64,000 nt of DNA from contig CAITUY010000095.1 of assembly GCA_903895695.1 (NCBI GenBank), forward strand, positions 1-64,000, read 5' to 3'. The notes under the pieces were generated by a model. The model had not been told where the DNA came from. It was given only the letters and a program-made list of their open reading frames with translations, and searched no databases. This DNA comes from an uncultured bacterium. GTDB taxonomy: Bacteria > Verrucomicrobiota > Kiritimatiellia > CAIKKV01 > CAITUY01. Both the position numbers and the translations under genes were made by a program. This document shows, one piece after another, positions 49,554 through 59,014 of the stretch (its first letter is position 1; each line of letters begins with the position of its first letter).

Positions 49554-50165
49554 ATGGACGACACGAAACACAAGCCAACGAAGGATGACTCGCCCGCCAA
49601 CGCCGAGTCCGCCCCGTCGCCGGATTCGGCTGAGCCGGCGCCCGCCGGCGCCGATCCCCGCGACCTCGAAATCGCCGCCCTGAAAGACCGTCTGCTGCGC
49701 CTGCAGGCGGACTTCGATAACTTCCGCAAGCGCACAACCCGGGACCGCGACGACCAGGCGCGACGGGCCTGCGAACGCATCTTGAAAGACCTGCTCCCGG
49801 TGATCGACCACTTTGACCTGGGGCTCCAGGCGGCGCACAAACATCACGTTAAGCATGCGGTCATCGACGGGCTATCCGGCGTGCTCAAGCAGCTCGAGCA
49901 AGTGATGGAAAAAGCGGGCGTCATGCCCATCGTGACGCAAGGCCAGGTCTTCGACCCGCACGTGCACGAACCCGTCACCCATCTGGCGTCGGACGAACAC
50001 CCGGAGCACGTCATTATCCAGGAAACCCGGCGCGGGTATAAGCTGGGGAACTTCCTGTTGCGGCCCGCGCAAGTGATCGTCTCGACCGGCCCGGCGACCG
50101 GAACCGGGCAGCCGGGCGAGCCGCCGCCGGACGCGGCACCGGAGCAGCCGGAAGAAGAAGGTTGA
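49554..50165 (+). CDS. grpE: GrpE nucleotide exchange factor
   Basis: About 203 residues. A low-complexity acidic N-terminus leads to the dimerisation helix (LRLQADFDNFRKRTTRDRDD) and four-helix part, then the beta domain with VFDPHVHEPVTHL. It is a cochaperone of DnaK. ATG 49554 is chosen; ATGs at 49536 and 49539 in the same frame are alternatives, none with a strong ribosome site. It is divergent from the ACP gene and has no dnaK or dnaJ nearby. The C-terminal extension (PDAAPEQPEEEG) is not unusual. Confidence 0.93.
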   Translation: MDDTKHKPTKDDSPANAESAPSPDSAEPAPAGADPRDLEIAALKDRLLRLQADFDNFRKRTTRDRDDQARRACERILKDLLPVIDHFDLGLQAAHKHHVKHAVIDGLSGVLKQLEQVMEKAGVMPIVTQGQVFDPHVHEPVTHLASDEHPEHVIIQETRRGYKLGNFLLRPAQVIVSTGPATGTGQPGEPPPDAAPEQPEEEG

Positions 50166-50202
50166 ACCGGGGGCGGCGGAGTACGAAGTTCGGCCCCACC
50201 CC

Positions 50203-51369
50203 TCACGCCAGCCGCTTCACGAAGCGCTCGAGGCGATTCATCCCTTCCTCGATGTTTGCCAAACTGCACGCGTAAGAGAACCGCACGTGGTCGTCGGCTC
50301 CGAACGGCAGGCCCGGCACCACGGCCACCTTCTCCTGCTCCAGCAACCGGGCCGCAAAATCGAGGGACGCGAGGCCCGTGCCTGCGATGTTCGGGAAGGC
50401 ATAGAACGCGCCCGTTGGCCGCACGCACGTCAGCCCCCGCAGGGCCGTCAGCCGCCGATGCAGGTACTGGCGGCGCTCGTCGAACGCCTTCACCATCCGG
50501 TCGACGCAATCCTGGGGCCCGCGCAACGCGGCGATCCCCCCGTATTGGGCGAACGTGTTGGGCGCCGAGGTGCTATGGCTCTGCAAGGCCGAACAAGCCT
50601 TGACGAGCTCAAGCGGACCGGCAAAATAGCCGAGCCGCCAGCCGGTCATCGCGTAGGGCTTGCTGAACCCGTTGACGGTGATCGTGCGTTTGAAGATCTC
50701 GGGTGACAAGGCACCGACGCTGGTTGCCTCCACGCCGTCGTAGACCATGCGCTCATAGATCTCGTCGGACACGATATAAAGACCATGCTGCACCGCCACC
50801 TCGGCCAGGGCCGCCAGTTCGGCCCGCGCATACACGGTGCCGGTGGGATTGGACGGGCTGTTCAGGACCAGAACCTTGGAGCGCGGCGTGATCGCAGCCT
50901 TGAGCGCGGCCGGGGTAATCTTCAGGCCGCTCCCATCGCTGCCTTTGACGAACACCGGCTTGCCGCCGGCCACACGTACCATCTCGGGATAGCTCAACCA
51001 GTACGGTGCGGGAATGACGACCTCATCCCCGTCCCGGCAGAGCGCCATGAAGATGTTGAACAGCGAGTGTTTGGCGCCGTTGCTGACAAGCACCTGCTCG
51101 GGCTTGTAGGCAAGTTTGTTCTCGGACGCGAGTTTGTCGGCGATCGCGACGCGCAATTCCATGATGCCGTCGTTCGGGGCGTACTTGGTCTTGCCTTCGC
51201 GCAGCGCTTTGGTCGCCGCTTCCTTGATGTGCTCCGGGGTGTCGAAGTCCGGCTCGCCGGCGCCAAATCCGCAGATATTCTCCCCTGCCGCCGCCATCGC
51301 CTTGGCCTTGGCGTCCACGGCCAAGGTTAGTGACGGAGGAATTCCCGCCACGCGCTCATTGAGATCCAT
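50203..51369 (-). CDS. aspC: Aspartate-type aminotransferase
   Basis: Class I PLP aminotransferase of 388 residues. The Schiff-base Lys237 is in NGFSKPYAMTGWRLGY; NSPSNPTGTVY and the arginine in FSYACS-preceding VRF are standard. It transfers amino groups between aspartate (or aromatic amino acids) and 2-oxoglutarate. Its start overlaps the NDK gene by 14 bases, implying coupling. Substrate range cannot be told from motifs alone. Confidence 0.93.
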   Translation of the reverse strand: MDLNERVAGIPPSLTLAVDAKAKAMAAAGENICGFGAGEPDFDTPEHIKEAATKALREGKTKYAPNDGIMELRVAIADKLASENKLAYKPEQVLVSNGAKHSLFNIFMALCRDGDEVVIPAPYWLSYPEMVRVAGGKPVFVKGSDGSGLKITPAALKAAITPRSKVLVLNSPSNPTGTVYARAELAALAEVAVQHGLYIVSDEIYERMVYDGVEATSVGALSPEIFKRTITVNGFSKPYAMTGWRLGYFAGPLELVKACSALQSHSTSAPNTFAQYGGIAALRGPQDCVDRMVKAFDERRQYLHRRLTALRGLTCVRPTGAFYAFPNIAGTGLASLDFAARLLEQEKVAVVPGLPFGADDHVRFSYACSLANIEEGMNRLERFVKRLA

Positions 51370-52525
51370 AGTACTTCTCCACCCACTCCTTGATGGTGTC
51401 GCGCCCCACGTCCACGATCTTCATCTCGCGCGCCGCGTTCTCCGGGGAGTCGGAAGCATGCGCGGCATTAACCATGATATCGCTGCCGAACTCGCGGCGG
51501 ACCGAGCCGGGCTGGGCCTTGGCCGGGTCCGTGGGACCGAGCAGGTACCGAATCTTCTCCACGGCGCTCATGCCCTTGTAGATCAGCGCCAGGCAGTTCT
51601 CGGACCCGAGCTTGGCCTTATCGGCCTCGGCCACTTGCGATGGCAGATAACCCGTCATGAACCGCACCACGTCCTCAAACTTCTGGTCGCCCATCTGCGG
51701 GCCGAGGTTTTCGCCGATCGTCGCCTTCAAATCCTCGGACACCTGCATGCCCAGCTCGCGTTGCAGGACCTCGCCCGCCTGGTGGCCGACGATGCTCTTG
51801 AACTTCTCCCGCAGGTTGGCGCGAACGGGCCCGTAGAATTCCTCGGCCTGGGCCACGGTCATGCAGAACTTGCGGAGGCCCACGATCCGCAGGCCGGAGC
51901 GCGAGAGCAGGTCGATGATATGGCCGGGCCTGACGCTCGGGAACCGGAAGTTATCCGGCTTGATCAGCACGAGCGTGGTCTGGACGCCCTCGCTCTCGGT
52001 AACGTCGTTGGCCGTATCGACCATGCCGCCATCGGTCGCCGTGTACTCGGCCCACAGCCGCAGCACCGTGGCCGCCCGCTCGACGGAGGGCGCGACGAGC
52101 ACAGCCGGCTCGAAGTAACGCACAGCGCCGTTCTCATCGACGATGAAATCGCCGTAGGTGTCGCGAATGGTCTCACCGCCCACCCAGCCCGCGCGCAGAT
52201 GACCCGTGGCCTCGCGCACTTTCTGGATCGCATTCTCGCCCTCAAACAACAGCATCACGACGCGCCGCCGTTTGCCCGTGACGGAATCGGGCATGTAGTT
52301 CTGGCGCACGTAATCGCTGAGCAGTTGCGCGAACTGCTGGTCGGCTTGCGAACTGGCCAACAGCGAATCGGCGTAGCGCGCGGTCAGCTCCCGACTCGGC
52401 CCGAACATGCGGGCCGCGACGAGCTCCAGCCCGGTGCGGCTCATGAGCCGCCCGATCACGCCGCCGGTGCGCGATTTGGCAATCGTGTAGGGATTGATGA
52501 AGGCAAAGGCAAGTTCGGAGGCCAT
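51356..52525 (-). CDS. ndk: Tandem nucleoside diphosphate kinase, one half degenerate
   Basis: About 389 residues made of two NDK-like domains. The C-terminal domain has TTLVLIKPDNF and the active-site NAAHASDSPENA, so the phosphohistidine is in place. In the N-terminal domain the matching segment reads PAVLVAPSVE, with Leu for His, although FEGENAIQKVREATG and TIRDTYGDF are kept. It would phosphorylate NDPs; the N half is probably structural or regulatory. ATG 52525 has AAGGA upstream. Overlaps the start of aspC. Confidence 0.85.
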   Translation of the reverse strand: MASELAFAFINPYTIAKSRTGGVIGRLMSRTGLELVAARMFGPSRELTARYADSLLASSQADQQFAQLLSDYVRQNYMPDSVTGKRRRVVMLLFEGENAIQKVREATGHLRAGWVGGETIRDTYGDFIVDENGAVRYFEPAVLVAPSVERAATVLRLWAEYTATDGGMVDTANDVTESEGVQTTLVLIKPDNFRFPSVRPGHIIDLLSRSGLRIVGLRKFCMTVAQAEEFYGPVRANLREKFKSIVGHQAGEVLQRELGMQVSEDLKATIGENLGPQMGDQKFEDVVRFMTGYLPSQVAEADKAKLGSENCLALIYKGMSAVEKIRYLLGPTDPAKAQPGSVRREFGSDIMVNAAHASDSPENAAREMKIVDVGRDTIKEWVEKYYGSQ

Positions 52526-52591
52526 GGGAGTCCTTTCCCGGGAAATTGGTGGGCGGAGTATCGACGCTGGCAGCCCGCCGATCAAGCAAAT

Positions 52592-52659
52592 AGTGAACAG
52601 TGAACGGTGAAGACAGTGAACGAGCGGCATTCCCCACTGTTCACCGTTCACTGTTCACT
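52592..52659. repeat. Inverted heptamer repeat GTGAACA/TGTTCAC
   Basis: AGTGAACAGTGAACGGTGAA and its perfect reverse complement face each other around about 28 bases. Units are seven bases long and match those at 7037-7071 and 23894-23928. It sits between two - strand genes. Confidence 0.9.
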
Positions 52660-52660
52660 A

Positions 52661-53761
52661 CTATACCAAAAGGTCCACCTCGAACCCTTCGCCTTCAGCC
52701 CGGATATCGGCCACACCTTGGCAGCCTTGTGGCACGCGCTGGATTACCATGGCGTACTCCATGGCCACCCGCCCGCGCGCCGGCAGCCAGCGGTAGGTGG
52801 GGAGTCCCTGGAACGTGGCCCGCTCGACCGCGGCCCGCAAACCGACCGGGAACGGCGTGTTGCTGAACTCCATGCCCCTCGTCAACTCGCGCCCACGCCA
52901 GGGCGCCGTCTGCCGGTCGAAATTCTCCTCCCAGTTGCCCAGCCATGGGTAGTCGGCCCGCTTCCAGACGTACGCCACCATCAGGCCAACGCCCGGATGC
53001 ACGGCGCTAAACCAGGCATCCTCGCGCCGCGGGTCCATGAGCTGGGTGGAAAAGTCGCTCGACGTCTTCGCCTCGCGGCCGATCGTGCGCAAGTTGATCG
53101 GCCCCTTGACGCCAGGCCCCTGGGGCCACGCGAACGCCGTGTCGGCCTTCAGGCGTTGCCGCCGGCCGAACACGCCGGGGAAAGTGTGCCCCTTGGTCGC
53201 CGACATGTCGAAGACCGTCACGCCCTTTTCCAGGAACGGAGCCCCAAACGTCACGTGCTGGCAGTTCGTGTACGGCAGGTCGCGGCCGGACAGGCTGACG
53301 ATTTCCTCGCGGATGCGGATGACATTCGATCCGCGGCGGGTACTGAAGGTCCGAATCAGCCGCATCTGGGCCGCCGGTAGATCGCAGCCGCACACGAACA
53401 CGAGCCGGTCCCGTGTCACCTTCTGCCCGTAGTCTTCCCAACGCGCCACGGGCGCCTCGCCGTGCACCGTCAAGCCGGCCGCCGCTTCCTCGGGGGATGG
53501 ATCGCCGAAAAAGCCCAGACAGACATTATGCCCGCAGATCGACGCCAGCAGCTTATCCTCGGGATGGTCGGGCTTGGAGGGACCGAACGCCCAGGGCTCG
53601 GCTGTGGGCCATTTCGGCGTCCAGTACGGGTTCATGGCCGGCCCGTCCGCCAACCGCGCAGCCGCCAGATGACCGCCCCCCTGAAGGACCGTCAGGGCCA
53701 GACCCTCGTTGTCCAAAAGCCACGCCCGCCGTTTCCGCCATTTTGCCGCCGAGATCTTCAT
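52661..53761 (-). CDS. Galactose-mutarotase-like protein
   Basis: About 366 residues, without signal peptide. A beta-sandwich rich protein: TVLQGGGHLAAARLADGP, then NPYWTPKWPTAEPWAFGP, RIREEIVSLSGRDLPYTNCQ, DYPWLGNWEENFD and MEYAMVIQRV. This agrees with the galactose mutarotase/aldose-1-epimerase superfamily (DUF4432-like). A role in sugar epimerisation or polysaccharide recognition is inferred only from fold. A heptamer inverted repeat follows the stop. It is divergent from the HAD hydrolase. Confidence 0.7.
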   Translation of the reverse strand: MKISAAKWRKRRAWLLDNEGLALTVLQGGGHLAAARLADGPAMNPYWTPKWPTAEPWAFGPSKPDHPEDKLLASICGHNVCLGFFGDPSPEEAAAGLTVHGEAPVARWEDYGQKVTRDRLVFVCGCDLPAAQMRLIRTFSTRRGSNVIRIREEIVSLSGRDLPYTNCQHVTFGAPFLEKGVTVFDMSATKGHTFPGVFGRRQRLKADTAFAWPQGPGVKGPINLRTIGREAKTSSDFSTQLMDPRREDAWFSAVHPGVGLMVAYVWKRADYPWLGNWEENFDRQTAPWRGRELTRGMEFSNTPFPVGLRAAVERATFQGLPTYRWLPARGRVAMEYAMVIQRVPQGCQGVADIRAEGEGFEVDLLV

Positions 53762-53929
53762 TGCGTCCTCCGTGGGTTACCCGCTTGCCGCCACCGCAAG
53801 ATGCCACAAAGACCCGGCCAGCCGCCATGGGAAAACGAACGGCTTATCCGGCGTTTCTTCACACGCCTCCTTTTTCCTCGCCAGCCACCCGGCGTGTGGC
53901 TCATCCTTTCCCGTCATGAGGATCTCAGC

Positions 53930-54601
53930 GTGAACGACGAGCACCGTCCCGGCATCCGCCACGTCATCTGGGACTGGAACGGCACGCTACTGGACGACGC
54001 GCAGGCCTGCGTTGACGCCGTCAACCTGCTGCTCGCGAGCCGGAACCTGCCGGCCGTTTCCCGGGAGCAATACCTGGAGGTGTTCGACTTCCCCATCCGC
54101 GATTACTACCTGAAAGTCGGGTTCGATTTTGCCCGTGACGACTGGAACGCGTTGACCGAGGAATACCACACGATCTATGCGGACCTCTCCCGCGCATCGC
54201 GGCTGCGCCCTCACGCGCGCCGAATTCTCGACGGGATGCGGGCACGCGGTTGCGGCCTCTCGATTCTATCCGCCTGCGAATCCGTGATGCTCAGGCGCAT
54301 GATGGACGAGCGCGGCATCCTCGACTGCTTTGCCCACATCTACGGACGCTCCGATTACCAGGCGCACTCCAAGGTTGACCTGGGCCGCACCTTGCTCGGC
54401 GAGACCGGAATTGCGCCGGAATCGGCCTTGCTGGTCGGCGACACCACGCACGACTTCGAAGTGGCGCAGGCGCTGGGCGCGCGCTGTCTGCTCATGACCG
54501 GTGGCCACCAGTCCGAGGCCCGCCTGCGCCGCTGCAAGTGCCCCGTGGCGCACACCCTCCGTGAGGTCGTGGACTGGATCGAGGAACAGGCGGGCCGATG
54601 A
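53930..54601 (+). CDS. HAD family hydrolase (phosphoglycolate-phosphatase-like)
   Basis: About 223 residues. Motif I VIWDWNGTLLDDA with both aspartates, motif II ILSACES, motif III Lys in SKVDLG, and motif IV LLVGDTTHDFEVA make it a complete C1-cap HAD phosphatase. GTG 53930 with GAGG eight bases before it is chosen. It overlaps the transglutaminase gene by ATGA. Substrate unknown; Gph-like by pattern. Confidence 0.88.
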   Translation: MNDEHRPGIRHVIWDWNGTLLDDAQACVDAVNLLLASRNLPAVSREQYLEVFDFPIRDYYLKVGFDFARDDWNALTEEYHTIYADLSRASRLRPHARRILDGMRARGCGLSILSACESVMLRRMMDERGILDCFAHIYGRSDYQAHSKVDLGRTLLGETGIAPESALLVGDTTHDFEVAQALGARCLLMTGGHQSEARLRRCKCPVAHTLREVVDWIEEQAGR

Positions 54602-56103
54602 ACCTCAAACGCGCCCTCACCATCGCCGCGATCCTCCTCACCTGGGCGGGCTCCGTCGCCTGGCTGGTTTTCTACGAGGCCTATCCAGAACTGCGGCAGG
54701 ATGTTTCGGGCGGCTACCGGTCGCTACTCTCACGCGGCGTCATGGTCGTCGACGAGTACATGAAGATCACGTTCCAGGGCCGCCAGATCGGCTACAGCCA
54801 GTCGACGGTCGACCTGGACGAGTCGGACCCGCGCCACCAATACCTGGTCGGCAACCGCACGATCCTGCAACTGAACGTCATGGGAACGCGCCAGTGGATC
54901 TCCCTCACCTCGCGCGCCACCGTCGATACGCAATACGCCCTGCAAAGCTTCGCGTTCGTCCTCTCGAGCGCCGGCTACGCCGTGAACGTGGACGGCGAAC
55001 GCGCCGGGCCCGAAACGTTCCAGGCCACGGTTCGAAGCGCCGGCTCGACCCAGCGGTTCAAGGTGGCGATACCCCATGACGCCGTGTTGTATTCGCCCAT
55101 GACGGAAATGGCGCTCAAGGCGCTGGCCCCGGGCAAGGAGGTGACGCTGCGCATGTTCAACCCCGTGTCGATGTCCCCCCAGTCGGTCACGGTCCGCGCC
55201 CTGCGCCGCGAGACGATCCGGCACCGGGGCAAGGACGTCGAGGCGACCGTTCTCGCCGCCACGGCGGAGGGCATGGAGACGCTGTCATGGATCGACCGCG
55301 ACGGCCGGGTCCTGCGCCAGGAAACCCCGTTCGGGTGGACACTTGAAGCCTGTTCAGCGCAGGAGGCCCTCAACGTCCGGGGCGCCGCGCCCAGCTCCGA
55401 CATGCTGACGGCCCTGGCCGTGCCGGTCACGGGCAAGGCCGCCGCGCTGCCCACCGCGCACACGGCGCGCCTCGTGCTTCGCGGGGTGACCGTGGATCCC
55501 GCCTCGCTCGCGAGCCAGCGGCAGACCGTGGTTGCCATGTCCAGCAACACGGTGACGCTCGACGTGCGCGCCGACGCGCTCCCGACCGCCGCGGACCACG
55601 ACGCCGAGGTGCCGGCGGCCGACCTGGCCCCCTACCTGGCGTCGACGCCGTTCGTGCAGGCGGGCGATCCGGCCCTGAAAGCCCAGGCCACCGCCATCAC
55701 GGGTGCGTGCACCAACCGTGTCGAGGCAGCCCTGGCCATTTACGAATGGGTGTACCGGAACGTGGTCAAGAAGCCGACGGTCAGCCTGCCGTCGGCCCTT
55801 GATGTCCTGCGACAACGGGAAGGCGACTGCAACGAGCACACCTACCTCTTTGTGGGCCTGGCGCGCGCAGCCGGAATCCCGGCCAAGATCCGGGTGGGTT
55901 TGACCCTGTACGACGGCCTGTTCTACTATCATGCTTGGCCGTCAGTTTACGTGGGACGGTGGGTGGACATGGATCCCACCCTGGGCCGGCCGGTTGTCAA
56001 CGCCGCTTATCTCTCGCTCCTGGAAGGTGAACTCGCCGAACAGATGAAACTGATGGGCATGATCGGGAAGCTGAAGGTCACGGTCGAGGCAACAGAGCCC
56101 TGA
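54598..56103 (+). CDS. Membrane-anchored transglutaminase-like protein
   Basis: About 501 residues. One N-terminal helix (ALTIAAILLTWAGSVAWLVF) anchors it. The C-terminal transglutaminase-like core has Cys411 (REGDCNEHTYLF), His445 (YYHAWPSVYV) and Asp457 (WVDMDPTLG). The region between is a beta-rich domain (FQGRQIGYSQSTVDLDES). Such proteins may act as cysteine peptidases at the envelope. It overlaps the HAD gene and precedes an ABC exporter across a heptamer-filled junction. Substrate unknown. Confidence 0.85.
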   Translation: MNLKRALTIAAILLTWAGSVAWLVFYEAYPELRQDVSGGYRSLLSRGVMVVDEYMKITFQGRQIGYSQSTVDLDESDPRHQYLVGNRTILQLNVMGTRQWISLTSRATVDTQYALQSFAFVLSSAGYAVNVDGERAGPETFQATVRSAGSTQRFKVAIPHDAVLYSPMTEMALKALAPGKEVTLRMFNPVSMSPQSVTVRALRRETIRHRGKDVEATVLAATAEGMETLSWIDRDGRVLRQETPFGWTLEACSAQEALNVRGAAPSSDMLTALAVPVTGKAAALPTAHTARLVLRGVTVDPASLASQRQTVVAMSSNTVTLDVRADALPTAADHDAEVPAADLAPYLASTPFVQAGDPALKAQATAITGACTNRVEAALAIYEWVYRNVVKKPTVSLPSALDVLRQREGDCNEHTYLFVGLARAAGIPAKIRVGLTLYDGLFYYHAWPSVYVGRWVDMDPTLGRPVVNAAYLSLLEGELAEQMKLMGMIGKLKVTVEATEP

Positions 56104-56111
56104 TATGACCC

Positions 56112-56240
56112 GATATGGTGTTCAGCGTTCAGTGTTCGGTGTTCAGGAGGAATTGACGAATTGCATACGTGGGAGAGCGGCACCAACCAAGGACCACGAA
56201 CTACGAACGAAGAACCTGAACACCGAACACTGAATACTCT
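56112..56240. repeat. Inverted heptamer repeats before the ABC transporter
   Basis: GTTCAGC, GTTCAGT, GTTCGGT, GTTCAGG on the left and AACACCG, AACACTG on the right form an 18-bp perfect inverted repeat (CAGTGTTCGGTGTTCAGG and its complement). Between them GAACTAC, GAACGAA, GAACCTG are further heptads. The junction is all repeat; no ribosome site for the next gene is visible. Confidence 0.85.
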
Positions 56241-56241
56241 C

Positions 56242-56970
56242 ATGATCCACATCCGTAATCTCAACAAGCGCTACGGCACGGTGCAGGCCGTGCGCGCGCT
56301 CGACCTCGACGTTCCCGCCGGCGAGCTCTTCTGCTTCCTGGGGCCCAACGGCGCCGGCAAGACGACCACCATCAAGATGATGACCGGCCTGGTCCGGCCC
56401 GACAGCGGCTCCGTCCGAATCGGCGGGATCGACGCCCTGGCGCAACCGGTCGAAGCCAAGCGCATCATGGGATACATCCCTGACATGCCGTTCCTATACG
56501 AGAAGCTCACGCCCGTCGAATACCTGCGCTTCATCGGCGACCTCTACAATGTCCCCAAGGCCGCGCTGCAGCCGGCCGTGGACCGCGGGCTAACCCAGTT
56601 CGGCCTGGACGACATGCGCAACGCCCTGGTCGGCGACCTGTCGCACGGCATGCGGCAGCGGTTGCTTTACGTCGCAACGTTCCTCCACGACCCGCGCGTG
56701 ATCTTCATCGACGAGCCGTTGATCGGCCTCGACCCGCACTCGATCCGCATGATCAAGGATCTGCTGCGGGCCAAGGCGCGCGCAGGCATGACGATCTTCC
56801 TCACCACCCACATTCTGGCACTGGCCGAGGACATCGCCGACCGCATCGGCATCATCCTGAACGGCTCGCTCATCGCCATCGGCCGCATGGCTGAACTCCG
56901 CACCCAATCCGGCATGGAAGGCAAACTGGAGGACGTGTTCCTGAAACTGACGGAAGGGGAGAGTCAGTGA
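56242..56970 (+). CDS. ABC transporter ATP-binding protein
   Basis: About 242 residues. Walker A GPNGAGKTTTIKM, signature LSHGMRQRLLYVA, Walker B VIFIDEPLIGLDP and the switch His in FLTTHILALAED. This is the exporter-type NBD (ABC-2 class). ATG 56242 begins right after the heptamer repeat, with no ribosome site that I can see. An earlier ATG at 56161 would translate repeat. It overlaps the permease gene by GTGA. Confidence 0.93.
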   Translation: MIHIRNLNKRYGTVQAVRALDLDVPAGELFCFLGPNGAGKTTTIKMMTGLVRPDSGSVRIGGIDALAQPVEAKRIMGYIPDMPFLYEKLTPVEYLRFIGDLYNVPKAALQPAVDRGLTQFGLDDMRNALVGDLSHGMRQRLLYVATFLHDPRVIFIDEPLIGLDPHSIRMIKDLLRAKARAGMTIFLTTHILALAEDIADRIGIILNGSLIAIGRMAELRTQSGMEGKLEDVFLKLTEGESQ

Positions 56971-58628
56971 GCCCCCTCCTCGCCATCTTCACCAAGAATG
57001 CGCATTCGCTCCGCAACCTCGGGCGGTTGATGCAGCGCGAGTCGATCTTCAAGGTCTCGTTCATTCTCCTGTTCGCGACCGGAATGGTGGGCGGGTTCTT
57101 CTCGCTCTTCTGGCACGGCTTCCAGTTCCTGGCCGGACTTGGCCCCGGGAGCATCCTCATCACGCGCCGCCTGTTCGCCCTGTTCTATGCCAGTCTCGGC
57201 GGCATGCTGATCACGTCGAGCATCATTACGTCTTACTCGACGCTTTACCGATCCCGCGAAACCGCGTGGCTGCTCACGGCTCCCATCAGCGTGCGGGATC
57301 TCGTGACGTATAAGGCCCTCGAATCCGCCCTGCTGAGTTCCTGGGCCTTCTTCTTCCTCGTCGTGCCTTACGCGGGTGCCTACGCGCTCCACGAGAAGCT
57401 CGGCCCTTTGTTCGCGCTGTGGACGCTCGTCTTCTCGGTGCCGTTCGTCCTGCTATGCAGCGGGCTCGGCACACTCGTCGGCATGGCCGCCGTGCGATGG
57501 CTGCCTCGCAAGCGCTGGTTCTGGATCGGCTTGGGCTTCCTCGCGGCGGTCGCGCTGGTGCGCACCGTGCTGCAGGCGCGACCGGCCATGCAGGACGAGG
57601 ATTCCTTTGTCCTGAACAAGCTGCTGCCCGGCCTCCAACTGGCCACGCATCCGCTCCTTCCCAACTGGTGGGCAGCCGAAGGCATCATGTCGCTCAGCCG
57701 CGGGTACGTGGGCCGCGGGATCATGTTCTGGTCGGTGCTCACCACGTCGACCTTGATCGTGGGACTGGCGATCCAATGGCTGGGCGACCTGACATTCATC
57801 ACCGCCTGGCACCGCACGGCTGGTTCGGACGGCAACCGGCGCCGGTCAGTCGAACTGCTGGGCTGGCTGGACCGCGCCCTGGGCGGCCTGCCCCATGATG
57901 TGCGCGGCATGCTGCTCAAGGACCTTCGTTCGTTCCTGCGCGATCCCCTGCAATGGTCGCAGGCGCTGATCTTCTTCGGCCTGCTCGGCCTCTACTTCGC
58001 CAGTTTCCGGTCCTTCCGCTACAACCAGTTGCCCGACCTCTGGCGCAACCTGATCGTCTTCCTGAACATCTTCAGCGTAGCCTCGGTCATCTGTTCGCTT
58101 GCCTCGCGCTTTGTCTACCCGCAACTAAGTCTTGAAGGACACAGCTTCTGGATCATCGGCCTGGCCCCGACGAACATGCGGCGCGTGCTGCTGACCAAGT
58201 TCGCGGGTGCGGCCGCGGCCATGGTGACGGTCAGCACGGTGCTCATGACGCTGGCGGTATGGATGCTGCAAGTCGAACCCTTGTTGCGCGCAGTGGCGAT
58301 AGGACTGGCGTTCGGGATTGCGCTCGGGGTCACGGCGCTCTCGGTGGGATTGGGCGCGATCTTCGTCGACCTCAAACAGTCGAACCCTGCGGCGATCATT
58401 TCCAGTTTCGGCGGCACCTTGAACCTGGTGCTCAGCCTTGGCTTCATGCTGGCGGCCATCGTCCCCTTCGGCCTGGCCTGGCACACCCACGTCAAGGGGC
58501 TGATCACCGACGCCTTCTTCCTGCGCGCCAATCTTTGGTCAGCCGCCTGGCTCGTGGGTCTCACGCTGCTCTTCAGCGCGGTCCCGCTCGCGCTCGGTAT
58601 CCGAAGTTTGACGAAGCGCGAGTATTGA
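56967..58628 (+). CDS. ABC exporter permease-like membrane protein
   Basis: About 553 residues with about a dozen hydrophobic segments, for example FILLFATGMVGGFFSLFWHG, LGSILIT-like stretches and VTALSVGLGAIFVDL. It starts at GTG 56967 with AGGGGAG upstream, overlapping the ATPase gene. Together they should form an exporter of the ABC-2 type; the permease is longer than the usual six-helix type and may contain two halves. Substrate unknown; the adjacent transglutaminase suggests envelope work. Confidence 0.82.
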   Translation: MSPLLAIFTKNAHSLRNLGRLMQRESIFKVSFILLFATGMVGGFFSLFWHGFQFLAGLGPGSILITRRLFALFYASLGGMLITSSIITSYSTLYRSRETAWLLTAPISVRDLVTYKALESALLSSWAFFFLVVPYAGAYALHEKLGPLFALWTLVFSVPFVLLCSGLGTLVGMAAVRWLPRKRWFWIGLGFLAAVALVRTVLQARPAMQDEDSFVLNKLLPGLQLATHPLLPNWWAAEGIMSLSRGYVGRGIMFWSVLTTSTLIVGLAIQWLGDLTFITAWHRTAGSDGNRRRSVELLGWLDRALGGLPHDVRGMLLKDLRSFLRDPLQWSQALIFFGLLGLYFASFRSFRYNQLPDLWRNLIVFLNIFSVASVICSLASRFVYPQLSLEGHSFWIIGLAPTNMRRVLLTKFAGAAAAMVTVSTVLMTLAVWMLQVEPLLRAVAIGLAFGIALGVTALSVGLGAIFVDLKQSNPAAIISSFGGTLNLVLSLGFMLAAIVPFGLAWHTHVKGLITDAFFLRANLWSAAWLVGLTLLFSAVPLALGIRSLTKREY

Positions 58629-58681
58629 GGGGATCAAGGTCTCCGAATCGCGATCATAGCAACGCGAGTTGCTTCTGCTGG

Positions 58682-58954
58682 ATGAGTCGCAACCATTCAG
58701 GAACAGTGGGCAATAAGACTTGGGGCCGGTGGGTACCCGAGGATGGCAGGGAGATGAACTGGATACGGCGCGGGTTGCTTGCGACGCCGTCCGAGCAAAC
58801 CATCGCGGTCATTCGGATCCTGGCTGACCACAGGGGTTGTGAACGCAAGGTGGTCGAAACGCTCCTGAAAACATCGCCCATTCAGACGCATGTCGCGAAG
58901 CACATGCCGGAAATCACACGTCTGGTGGCGCGGTTGCCTCTCGAAGCGGTGTGA
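58682..58954 (+). CDS. Small protein of unknown function
   Basis: About 90 residues; the second half (SEQTIAVIRILADHRGCERK, LLKTSPIQTHVAKHMPE) looks like a compact helical domain, the first 20 less so. ATG 58682 or 58754 may be the start. No family recognised. It begins the lower-GC stretch that also holds the HEPN and XamI genes, so may belong to that island. Confidence 0.4.
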   Translation: MSRNHSGTVGNKTWGRWVPEDGREMNWIRRGLLATPSEQTIAVIRILADHRGCERKVVETLLKTSPIQTHVAKHMPEITRLVARLPLEAV

Positions 58955-59014
58955 GGAGTCTTTCAGACGCCCGCTCGATGTTGGGCGTACTATTCCTTGA
59001 GATCGGGCGGCACC

